Shown here one piece after another: positions 38,032-48,500 of a stretch of DNA of 64,000 nt (the stretch's first letter is position 1; each line of letters starts with the position of its first letter). The notes beneath the pieces were generated by a model. The model was not told the origin of the DNA. It searched no databases and saw only the letters and a list, made by a program, of their open reading frames with translations. The position numbers were made by a program, and so were the translations under genes. Source of the DNA: Microplitis mediator (taxonomy: Eukaryota; Arthropoda; Insecta; Hymenoptera; Braconidae); contig NC_079979.1 of NCBI RefSeq assembly GCF_029852145.1, positions 496,001 through 560,000 of the forward strand, given 5' to 3'.

Positions 38032-38037
38032 AAATCC
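36070..38037 (+). repeat. Micro-exon cassette D of gene 2
   Basis: Three 15-nt exons (NGGSA, TGGNG, FGGKN), the 24-nt exon NSLKQTST, then the terminal exon starting NVAMVGDGSGGSA, parallel to NFGMVGTGTGGDA of cassette C. Introns in the short run are 81-84 nt. The second amino acid pair is GG in all three 15-nt exons while the flanking residues vary. Confidence 0.8.
37150..37873. mobile_element. CCCGGG-capped CAGGCCTG word-array element, copy 4
   Basis: It has the same ends, words and tRNA-like segment (37551-37619, plus; B-box variant AGTTCAAATCC). Its tRNA-like half is almost identical to that of 27846-28737, which suggests recent spread. Confidence 0.85.
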
Positions 38038-38121
38038 GTAAGTTAAAAATAAAATATTAAATACAATATAACTTTCTGCAAATAAATTATTAAAATTTAT
38101 TTTCATTTATTTTAATTGCAG

Positions 38122-38270
38122 GATCCTGTCACACGGCAGATCAAGTGCTCCGAAGTATCGACAGACCGCTGATGCCGAAAGGAAACGAAATCTTGGATTG
38201 ATTACAGAATACTTTAATCTCAATAATAAAATAATATTTTAATCGCATTGTATGTCGGGTTAAATACTAA
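38122..38270 (+). other. 3' UTR exon of micro-exon gene 2
   Basis: It begins GATCCTGTCACACGGCAGAT after TTTTAATTGCAG. AATAAA at 38225-38230 is a good poly(A) signal, so the end near 38250-38270 is an estimate. Near identity with 23237 onward supports both gene ends. Confidence 0.65.
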
Positions 38271-38614
38271 ATACACTTTATCAGCATCATATTTCATGAA
38301 TTTTTATATTTACCCTTCCATTTATTTTATAATTAATATAATTAATTCAACTCTAAAATTGTACCTTGAGTAAATAATTTATTAATATTTTTTCGATCTA
38401 TTTATTACCCGGGAAAAAATCATCAGGCCTGATCGTGCGTTAATCTCATGCCTAAATGTTCGCCAGTCATCAGCATTCAGGATGAATGCTCATTAGGGTG
38501 TCCGTTATTTACCAAATTAGATTTTTTTACTTGGGTATGATATAAATCATATATTTGTGATCCAAAAATAATAAAAAAAAAATAAAAAAGTTTATTCTAA
38601 TGCCGTTTAACCCT

Positions 38615-39745
38615 GCACGGAGAGAAAAATATCGCCAGAATGACTATCCAATGTATCCTCAAATGACGTATCATCAGAATAACGATTCGTATACCTAATT
38701 TAGGAATACTCTCATATTAATTTAATAATCTATAGTATCGTTAAAAAAAAATTTGGAAAATCCAAAAGTGCACGCCTCGAACGCTCATGTTATGTTTTTT
38801 TTTTAAAGTTAAATTTCGAATAAAATTGAACATCCCGCTCTTTTCCCATAGAAATTTCCAGGGTAAATATACGGTAATAAAAGTAAAAAAAAAATAAATA
38901 AGGAGAACATTCCTAATGAAAAATGGCGGCAGTGTGTGTTTGTTTACATGTAAGATTGCCGGTTTTAACCGTAATGATTTATTTTTAAAAAAACGAGAAG
39001 GCCTACAGTAGTGATTTTCGAAAGGAACCTTCTTTGCTTATTTCTGAAAATTTTGAAAAAAAAATTAAGTAGTTTCGTCAAGTCGTTCTCGAGATATCCG
39101 TACCACGCCGTTTTTTTTAACCACAGACTAATGGACGTCCACGATAAATTTTTTTTAATGAACTTTTTTTTATATTAATACATATTAGACAAATTAAAAA
39201 AAGTATCAGGATTATTTATTAGTGTTTCAGCTTTATATTGATGTGTTTTTCATAATGTGTAAGAGTAATAGAAAAAAAATATATGCACTTTAATGAGTGG
39301 AAATCGTGTGACCTTGACAGGTTGGTTATAAAGCACAACCTCCCCGCTTCGCTTCCGAGGCGTGCAATAAAGATACGTATTTGGGTTAGGTTAAGTATTC
39401 GTTTATTTAATTTAACAATACGACGAATAGCCTTTGTAACGATATGTAGTTTCGTTAATATAGGTATCCGTATCGCCAGCGTGAGGATCCGTATAGCTAA
39501 ATTGGCTATACGTATCGTCGTTCTCGGTTGCCGGATGCCTAAATACAGAGTGTGCGCAATAGTCATGTCAGCGATTTATAAAATGCCTCAAAGAAGGATA
39601 CGGATCGTCATTTTGACGATCCACTGTGAGGATACTCTGTATAGCTGAATTGGCTATACGGCGTATCGTTAAGTAAGATGACTATACAGCGTATAGCCAA
39701 AATAGCGATACGTATACTTAATCTGGCGATATTTTTCTCTCCGTG
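38615..39745. mobile_element. CACGGAGAG-capped GATACG word-array element, nested
   Basis: The ends are GCACGGAGAGAAAAATATCG and CGATATTTTTCTCTCCGTGT, with words such as GGCTATACGTATCG between. The sister arm gives the empty site CCCTGCCTAAG, so GC is doubled at the borders. The GCACGCCTCG element (38748-39368) is inserted inside, making three levels of nesting. Confidence 0.85.
38748..39368. mobile_element. GCACGCCTCG-ended element, copy 3
   Basis: It is near-identical to 31640-32266 in the same orientation. It is the innermost of three nested insertions and therefore the youngest here. Small ORFs across its right end (39219-39648) are mostly GATACG repeat read-through. Confidence 0.85.
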
Positions 39746-40960
39746 TGCCTAAGTAATGATACATTCTCATTTCAGTACAATGAGAAAAATGTAATTACTT
39801 GCTTAAAAATGAGTGCACAGTAATGACTAATACATATTTTTGTAGGAAATTTCCCGCTCTTCAAAAAAGGTCTCTTATGTTTTTTTCGTGAATCCAACTG
39901 TTTAAGAGATATTGAAGCTCAAAGTTAGATTTGTTTAAAAAAATTTGCGGTTTTGTTTGAAATTTTATAACTCTCTAACACCTAGACATAAAATTAAGCG
40001 CTGTAAACTTTCTTGTAGGAAATTTATTGCTCTTCAAAAAAGGTATCCAACACTTTTTCCCTAAATCCAACCATTTGAGTGATATCGAAGCTCAAAGTTG
40101 ATAGATTTAAAAATGAATGTTTTTCGATTAAAATTCTATAACTCTCCAGCAAACGAATATTTACGTAGGCTTTTAACAGCTTTTCGTCGGAAATTTACCG
40201 CTCTACAAAAAAGGATTCTTTAATTTTTTTGATAAACTCAACCGTTTAAGAAATATTTAAGCTTTAAGTTGAAGGAAAAGTTTCACAAACCAACACAAAA
40301 TTTTGCTCTGATAATATAAAAAATTTCTTTTTTTTCGAGCTTAAATATCTCTTAAACGGTTGAGTTTATCAAAAAAATTAAAGAATCCTTTTTTGTAGAG
40401 CGGTAAATTTCCGACGAAAAGCTGTTAAAAGCCTACGTAAATATTCGTTTGCTGGAGAGTTATAGAATTTTAATCGAAAAACATTCATTTTTAAATCTAT
40501 CAACTTTGAGCTTCGATATCACTCAAATGGTTGGATTTAGGGAAAAAGTGTTGGATACCTTTTTTGAAGAGCAATAAATTTCCTACAAGAAAGTTTACAG
40601 CGCTTAATTTTATGTCTAGGTGTTAGAGAGTTATAAAATTTTAAACAAAAACGCAAATTTTTTTAACCAAATCTAACTTTGAGCTTCAATATCTCTTAAA
40701 CAGTTGGATTCACGAAAAAAACATAAGACCTTTTTTGAAGAGCGGGAAATTTCCTACAAAAATATGTATTAGTCATTACTGTGCACTCATTTTTAAGCAA
40801 GTAATTACATTTTTCTCATTGTACTGAAATGAGAATGTATCATTACTTAGGCAGGGTTAAACGGCATTAGAATAAACTTTTTTATTTTTTTTTTATTATT
40901 TTTGGATCACAAATATATGATTTATATCATACCCAAGTAAAAAAATCTAATTTGGTAAAT

Positions 40961-41671
40961 ACCCGTTTAAAAAAAATTCGTTCCAAAAATATTCCAAAAA
41001 AGTTCAGCATATGGAACTTCTAAACATGAGACAGATTAGAACCTCGAATGGAACTTTTTTGGAACGTTAGTCATTTTGATGGTAAAAAAAAAGTTGTTAT
41101 GAGCGAATTTAGAGTCAAAAAAGGACGCTCTTGGAACTTTTTTGGAATTTTTTATGGACGTTTTTTTTAGTTCTATAAAAAATTCAAAAGTAGTGATTTT
41201 TGAACTATTTTGGCATGTTTCTGGAACGTCTTTATTCTACAAAAGATGCAAAAGAAGTGATTTTTGAAAGTTTTTGGAACGCCTTTTTTAGTCCATAAAA
41301 AGTCAAAAGTGGTGATTCTGGAACTTTTTTGGAATCTTTTTGGAACATCTACTTTAGTTCTATAATAGGTTGTAAAGTAACGATTTTTGAACCATTTTTG
41401 ACTGTTTATGGAACGTCTTTTTTAGCTTTCGAAAAAGGCCAAAAGTGGTGATCATGGAACTTTTTTGGAATGTCCATTTAAAATTCCAAAAATTTCTAAG
41501 AACGTTCTTTTTTGACTCTAAATTCACTCATAAAAATTTTTTATTTACCATCAAAATTACTAACGTTCCAAAAAAGTTCCATTCGAAGTTCTAATCTGTC
41601 TCATGTTTAGAAGTTTCATATGCGGAACTTTTTTGGAATCTTTTTGGAACAAATTTTTTTTACACGGGTAA
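40961..41671. mobile_element. CCCGT-capped GTTCCAAAAAAGTTCC word-array element, nested
   Basis: The ends are CCCGTTTAAAAAAAATTCG and AATTTTTTTTACACGGG. The interior is TGGAACTTTTTTGGAA words in both orientations. The other arm has GGTAAATAACGG while this one has GGTAAATA, element, TAACGG: a precise insertion with a TA target duplication. Confidence 0.9.
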
Positions 41672-41935
41672 CGGACACCTTAATGTTCATGTAAAATCAT
41701 ACTGAATCATACAGGTTCACGCATGAACGTTTATTGCCCTTCATACATGGTCAGTAAGCCATTACATGACTTCTTGAAGACGCCTTTCTAAAAACCATGT
41801 AACAGAAGTTGATTTGTATGCGGGCTGGGCCCTTACCAAAATAAAAGGAAAATAGTCAGTAAATTAGAAAAAATTTATTTTACTCACAATTTATACATTT
41901 TTTTATATAATTTAAATTCAAATAAACAAAAGTCG

Positions 41936-44863
41936 TTATTTATAAATAGAAGTATAATATTCTTCTTCAAGATCGTATAGATCCGCGGCCATGTCATCAC
42001 GCAATGTAGCGAGTTTTTGATCGCACTCGGCCTGTTTTTGTCTGAATAATTTTGAATTTGTTGCAATCGCTTCGTTTACTGATGGAAAGTCATTTAAAAT
42101 CAGGTACTGTTTTATATCCGATACCAACTTCATTAGGGATTCACCAGCGCGTACAATATTAGCAGCCCGTACGTGCATTTCGTAGGTGTCCTGCTCACAT
42201 TGAGTCATTCGCGATAGCTGTGAGTCTGTGTCACCTTTTCCCAGCTTCAGAATTTCTGTAATAATTTCAATGATTTTTTAGTAACTTCAGTATTTTTTTT
42301 TATTTTTAATTAAGACATTAAAAAATTCAAATTCTATGACTCGTGCAAATATTTCAGAAACTATCAGTCTTAGGGCCAAGTATAAAGAGACCAAAATTGT
42401 CCAAAATTAAATTCTCTTTGGAAAGAGTACCCACAAGCCCCATTTATTCCAAATTTTTACCGTAGGCGCAATAATAATAATAATCGCTAGTACCCATTAT
42501 ATTTATCTCGTAAACTATCATTCCGAGGAAAAAATTATAAGAGTAAAAAATTATAGGAAATTAAATTTCCTCTGGAAAGAGTACCCACAAGCCCTATTTG
42601 TACCGAATTTTTACCATAGGAGTCATAATAATAATAATTGCTAGTACTCATTATATTCATCTCGTAAACTATCATTCCGAGGAAAAAATTATAAGAGTAA
42701 AAAATTGTAGGGAATTAAATTTCCTCTGGAAAGAGTACCCACAAGCCCCATTTATTTTTAATTTTTACCAGAGAAGTCTTAACAGTAATAATTATCACTA
42801 CTGATTATATTCATCTCGTAAACTATCACTCCGAGAAAAAAATTATAAGAATAAAAAATTGTAGGAAATTAAATTTCCTCTGGAAAGAGTACCCACAAGG
42901 CCTACTTACTCCCGAAATTTATGAGTAACGATAATAATAATGATTACTTGCATACCCCCAATTAAGAAAAATTATTTGAAATGATTAAAAACAATTTGAA
43001 TCGACTAATAGATAGATGTACACTTAGCATGGATTGAATCATTTTTCTTAATTAGAGACTCGTTGTGTTTATTAGGGTGGGCCAAAAAAAGTGACTATTT
43101 TTTTTTTCTTTAGTTACAGTGAAAATATTGTTTGAGATGATGAAAAGAAAATTCTGTTAAAATTTGAGCGCTTAACATTAATATTAAGAGGTGCCTATTT
43201 GCAATTTTTACTTCCCTTTTCTTAATTTATTTTTCTCAGAAAATGTGGCGGGTACTTTATAAAGTAAAATATTTTTTTCATTTTCAAATCATATTTTCCA
43301 AGTAAAAATTAAAAATATTGTGAAATTTACAATAAACTGTTTAAGGCTAAGCTTTAACATTAAATAACTTTGAGCCGAGTGGAATAAGCAAAAATTCATA
43401 AGAGACCTTTTTTGTAGATCATCCAATTCCCTACAAAATTAAGTATCAATCTTTGCGATCCGTTGATTAGATGCTGAGTAATAAAATTTTAAACATAAAA
43501 ATATTTTTGTCCATGTTAAGGGGGGGGGGGGGTAGGGTTTTTAAATTATTTTTGAAAAATTTTTTTTTAAATTTTTTTTCTGAATGAACAATATGTCAAG
43601 AATATTGTGTACAAATTTTAAATCAATCCGAGTAAAACTAACGGAGTTACAGCGTTTCAAATGACCGGCCGTGATACCTGATTTTTATACCTGCCCGACC
43701 TGCCCCTACATACCCCTAGTCGAAATCAGCTGCAATTTTCTTTGTTCTTCCGAATCCCTTTCTCCGGCAGTGTGTCTTTCAAAGGATGTAAACTGATGAC
43801 TCGATATAAGTATAAAAATTCATATTCTTTGATTGATAGTTTATTTCAAATTTTCACGAATAAAAAACTTTAAATGGATTTTCCCGAAAACGTTATTTTT
43901 AAAGTCCGTGAACATCATAACTCAAAATGTACTGAACCGATCCCTTTGAAAATTTAAACATTACTTCTTCACATAAATCAACAGGTAACTACGAAGAGTT
44001 TTTTTTTGTTTTTCATTTTTTTCTATTTTTTAATAACAAATTAACCGCGATTTTTTGAGCTAAAATCGCGTTTTTCACTTCCAAGTGCTGCAAAAAATCG
44101 AAAAAAAAAAAAAAAAAAAAAAACTCTTTGTGGTTACCTCGAGAAATACATCAACTTTAAAATGCATATCAATTTTTTTTTTCCGATGATCCGGTAACGA
44201 GTTATGATGTTCACCGCAAAACGACTTTTTTTCGAGGTGCCTCCGGAGATTCAACGTCACCGGCTTATTAATCAATATTTTTCGTTAAAAATTTTTTCTG
44301 ATATTCTTTAAAAGTTGTACAATAATATGTGATTAAGTTTAATGAAATTATATTACTCATCTCGCCGGGAAAAAATCACAAAAATATGCTTTTTTTTTGC
44401 CTTTAAAACCCTACCCCCCCCCCCTTAATTTAAAGGGAAATAAAAAATTGCAAATAGGCATCTCTTGATATTAATGTTAAGAGCTCAAATTTTAACAGAA
44501 TTTTTCTCCATCATCTCAACCAATATTTTCACTGTAACTAAAGAAAAAAAAAAGTCACTTTTTTTGGCCCACCCTAGTGTTTATCTCGTAAACCATCACC
44601 CTGAGAAAAAAATTCAATCAGTAAAAAATTGTAGGAAATTCAAATTCCTCTGGAAAGAATACCCACAAGCCTCATTTACTCCTGAAATTTACACTAGTAA
44701 TTAATAAAAAAGTATTTAAAATTACAAGTCCTCAAAACTGCAAAAAATAATAATTACCTTCAAAATTTTCCAACATTGATTTAATATCATCCTTCAATCT
44801 AATTGTGTACGATTTAAGTAATGCTTCTTTACTTTGCGGTAATGTGCGTACGCTACTCATCAT
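41936..44863 (-). CDS. Med22: Mediator complex subunit 22
   Basis: Med22 is a head-module subunit of Mediator, the nuclear complex linking activators to RNA polymerase II. Two exons on the minus strand: 44863-44758 (MMSSVRTLPQSKEALLKSY, then IRLKDDIKSMLENFE) and 42255-41936, split by a phase 1 intron, total 141 aa. Recognised family blocks are LPQSKE-LL-SY, RLKDDIKS, YEMHVRAANIVRAGESLMKL, LILNDFPSVNEAI and LRDDMAADLYDLEEEYY. The length fits insect Med22, lacking the Ser/Pro-rich tail of vertebrates. Two ATGs stand in tandem at the start; either could be used. A poly(A) signal (AATAAA, minus) is near 41874. The intron holds GAGTACCCACAAG repeats and the foldback at 43074-44579. It is divergent from the GABA-B receptor, about 730 bp apart. 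Confidence 0.95.
42425..42900. repeat. GAGTACCCACAAG repeats in the Med22 intron
   Basis: Four units of about 155 bp, each containing CTCGTAAACTATCATTCCGA, an AAATTTCCTCTGGAAAGAG block and GAGTACCCACAAG (42425, 42579, 42733, 42887). A fifth related unit ends at 44657. The same motif recurs in and after the GABA-B receptor gene. Confidence 0.8.
43074..44579. mobile_element. Foldback element ATTAGGGTGGGCCAAAAAAA
   Basis: The left end ATTAGGGTGGGCCAAAAAAA pairs with TTTTTTTGGCCCACCCTAGT at the right. The inner arms also pair: GGGGGGGGGGTAGGGTTTT (43520) with AAAACCCTACCCCCCCCCC (44408), and the outer ACAGTGAAAATATTG with its complement. About 1.5 kb, no ORF. It inserted within the GAGTACCCACAAG repeat tract of the Med22 intron. 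Confidence 0.8.
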
Positions 44864-45009
44864 ATATTTATATATATTTATACACTAATTACTCAATTTA
44901 TTTTTTAAAATAAACAAATAGTTCCTCGTGTTTATTATTACTCTCATAACCTCGTCATCTTTACTCGGCTTCTACTTTTTTCTTCTACTTCACCCCGCAC
45001 TCCTCTCTC

Positions 45010-45135
45010 GCCTGCGCAGTAGATAACAGAACTTCACTCTTATGCGCAGTAGGTAAAATAAACTTCTTTTCTCCTCATCCTTACCTTCCTCACCTATTGC
45101 GCATGCGCACTTCTCTAAAACAGCGCATGCGCATG
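45010..45135. promoter_or_regulatory. NRF-1/Ewg-like GCGCATGCGC promoter sites between Med22 and GABA-B-R1
   Basis: TGCGCATGCGCA at 45098-45109 and GCGCATGCGC at 45123-45132, plus half sites TGCGCAGTAG at 45014 and 45042, match the known NRF-1 (Ewg in flies) palindrome. They lie about 150-270 bp upstream of the Med22 start codon and about 460-580 bp upstream of the receptor. A housekeeping promoter for Med22 is the simplest reading. No TATA box is near. Confidence 0.6.
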
Positions 45136-45594
45136 AATTTTATTTCCCGCGGGAATTAAAAAATTTTTAAAAATTCAAATTTTATATTTTTTATCGATTT
45201 TATGAAATTGAAAAATTTATAAAATTTTTTTTGAATTTTCAAAATAATCGTCAGACTTTTTTAGTTTTTTTGCTTTTTAATAAAAAACGATTTTTATTTT
45301 TTTATAAATTTAGTGGAAGGGGTGTATTGATTTAAACACACCCTCGGTGGCTCCCTTGAGCTTATCCTAGTTCCAGTTTTCAGTCTCTCGGTCGAATCGA
45401 TATGACTCGCATTGCATTTTTATTATTAACTAGAAATTTTATTAAAAAAATTTAGAATTAAATTTTTTTTTCTTTTTTTATACAAACAAAAATTTTAGTT
45501 GTCAAAAATAGTTAAAAAAATGACTAAATCAGAAAATTCTTTAACGAGTTAATAAAATTTTGTTATCATTATTGTTATTATTTTTTATTTTAAC

Positions 45595-48500
45595 ATGGAG
45601 TTGAGTGAATTTATTATTTTGTCACTAATCGCAACTATTTCATGCAAATTACCTCCTAGTGATGACAATATTTTGCATATTGGAGGAATATTTCCTATTG
45701 GAGGTGAAGGAGGATGGCAAGGAGGTCAAGTAAGTATTGATTTTTTTTTTTTAAATATTTAGATCCTTGATTGATATTTTTGTGAAAGATGAGACGAGAT
45801 AGCGAAGACAGCGCGTGAGAACACAAAATTTTTTGTTTAGTTTAGAACTGATGAGAACGAGAATTTTTTTTATGGCGATTGGAAAGTGATTCAAATCGAG
45901 TTTTCGTTTAAAGCCATAGTGGGTGTCAGTAGAATTTTTTTTTAGGTTTGGGAGTAGAATATTCGGGTAGAGAAGTAAATTTCCATTAAAATGAGTACCC
46001 ACAAGCCTCATTTATTTTTTAGTAATTTTTGGTGTAATTACTGTAATTACAATAATTACCTTAGGGAGTTGACAAATAAAGTAGTCGTGTGGGTACTCAT
46101 TTTAAAGCTCGTGTTATTTTAAAAAATTCTACATGTGATTTTAACACTTTAAAGTAATTGAGAAAATTTAGGGGAAAATTAATGAATTTTTGGGGTCAAT
46201 TGTTACGAAAAAATGATCTGAGGATTAGTAGAATTTTTTTAGAGATTCGGGAGTGAGATTTCTGGGTTGAGAAGTAAATTTCCGTTGAAATGAGTACCCA
46301 CAAGCCTCATTTATTTTTTAGTCATTTTTGGTGTAATTACTGTAATTACAATAATTACCCTAGGGAGTTGACAAATAAAGTAGTCGTGTGGGTACTCATT
46401 TTGAAGCTCGTGTTATTTTAAAAAATTCTACATGTGATTTTAACACTTTAAAGTAATTGAGAAAAATTAGGGGGTAATTAATGAATTTTCGGGGTCAATT
46501 GTTACGAAAAAATGATCTGAGGATTAGTAGAAATTTTTTAGAGATTCGGGAGTGAGATTTCTGGGTTAAGAAGTAAATTTCCGTTGAAATGAGTACCCAC
46601 AAGCCTAATTTATTTTTTAGTCAATTTCGTGTAATTACTTGGTAATTAGAATAATTACTTTGTAGAGTTGAAAGATAAAGTAGTCATGTGGGTACTTATT
46701 TTAAAGCTCACATAATTTCTGACTAATTTACTGATGAATGAGAAATTTTTTACCTTCAGTTCGAAAGTAATCGCTCATTTAATCAATTGTAAATATTCTA
46801 TTGCAAGAAATTGTCGTAGGTTTTAAAAAATAAAATTTTAAAATGCGTATTAGCATTCAGCATCAAATTTCTGTTAAAATGAGTACCCACAATAGATACT
46901 TATCTTTAATATTTCCGAAGTCATATAATATGAACATACTTGAGAAACAAAAAATGGTAAAATTTTTTATGGTACTTCTGAACTAGATTATTTAGTTCTG
47001 CGGTAAATTTCCGTTAGATTGAGTACCCACAATCCCTATCTATCTTTAATTTTTTTTAAACAACTATTAAGTAATTAATTAATTAATTTTCCAGGCATGC
47101 ATGCCCGCGGCAAATTTAGCACTAGACGATGTCAATCGTGAGAAAAATTTACTACCAGGATTTGAATTAAAACTGCATTCGAATGACAGCGAAGTAAATT
47201 TTTTTTTTCTAAATTAAAAGAATTTTTTATTTTTTAAGTTAATGAGTTGTTTTTATTTTAGTGTGAGCCAGGTTTAGGTGCATCTGTAATGTATAATTTA
47301 CTCTATAATGCGCCACAAAAACTAATGTTACTCGCTGGTTGCAGTACTGTCTGTACAACAGTTGCAGAAGCATCAAAAATGTGGAATTTAGTTGTCGTAA
47401 GTATTATTTTAGTGACTGGTATATTTATCTCGTAAACTATTAATTTGAGGAGAAAATTATAAGAGTCAAAAATTGTGGGGAATTAAATTTCCTCTGGAAA
47501 GAGTACCCACAAGCTATAGTTATTCTGAATATTTAGTAAAGTAATTAGAGATTTAATTATATAGCTTTGTTACGGTGCATCATCTCCAGCATTATCTGAT
47601 CGTAATAGATTTCCAACGTTATTTCGTACTCATCCTAGTGCAACTGTTCATAATCCGACTCGAATTAAATTATTTCAAAAATTTGGATGGTCGCGTGTCG
47701 CCATCTTACAACAGGCTGAAGAAGTTTTTATATCTGTAAGTAATTTTTATTTAAAATTACTCTAAATGATTTGTTTTCAAATAAATATTCTCTTTATTTT
47801 AGACCGTAGAAGATTTAGAGGGCCGTTGCAAAGAGGCGGGCATCGAAATCGTGACACGTCAGAGTTTTCTATCAGATCCTGCAGACGCAGTGCGAAATTT
47901 ACGGCGGCAGGACGCGCGGATCATCGTGGGTCTATTTTACGTTGTAGCTGCACGGCGAGTCCTCTGCGAAGTCTATCATCAGAATTTGTACGGGAAAAGC
48001 TACGTCTGGTTCTTTATCGGGTGGTACGAGGACAATTGGTTTGAAATAAATTTAGACAAAGAGGGAATAACTTGCACGAAAGAGCAAATGCGTCAAGCGG
48101 CCGAGGGTCACATGACTACGGAGGCCTTGATGTGGAATCAGAATAATGACACGACCATAAGTGGCATGACTTCTGAGGACTTTAGGATGCGGCTTAATAA
48201 AATGCTCAAGGAGGATGGTTATGATGTTGATAATAATCGATACCCAGAAGGTTATCAAGAAGCTCCTTTGGCTTATGATGCCGTTTGGTCTGTTGCTTTA
48301 GGTAATTTTTATATTTATTTACGTTTTTTTATGACTACGTGTCTAATTTCAAAATCAACTTCCAATTTGAGATATCAAGCTTTACTTCGATACCTTAAAC
48401 TTCACTTCGATACACCGAACTTCACTTCGATACCTTAAACTTCACTTAGATACCTTAAACTTCACTTTGATGCATTGAAATTTCCTTCGACACCTCAAAC

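Larger units (their letters stand above)
38493..41683. mobile_element. Large foldback element with two nested elements
   Basis: The left end ATTAGGGTGTCCGTTATTTA pairs with the right end TAACGGACACCTTAAT. The arms (38493-38614 plus 39746-40265, and 40335-40960 plus 41672-41683) are long and nearly perfect inverted repeats around an axis near 40300. Each arm has received one insertion (38615-39745 and 40961-41671) that the other arm lacks. No transposase ORF is present. It sits between gene 2 and Med22, probably inside a CCCGGG-capped element starting at 38408. Confidence 0.85.
27636..42431. repeat. Tandem segmental duplication, copy B
   Basis: This is the counterpart of 10028-24783 (anchors given there). 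It ends in the intact Med22 gene, so it holds the complete right edge, whereas copy A has a truncated Med22. Copy-specific insertions include 27846-28737, 30060-30560, 31640-32266, 33329-34184, 34696-35336, 35479-35632, 37150-37873 and the composite at 38493-41683. Confidence 0.85.

Noticed and set aside
39219..39648. ORFs of about 115-121 aa on both strands rich in Ile/Arg
   Set aside because: They are read-through of GATACG-type palindromic words in a nested element; composition and mirror-image frames give this away.
47766..48044. Alternative-frame ORF in GABA-B-R1 exon 5
   Set aside because: The frame that joins by GT-AG splicing to both neighbours gives the receptor protein; the other has no support.
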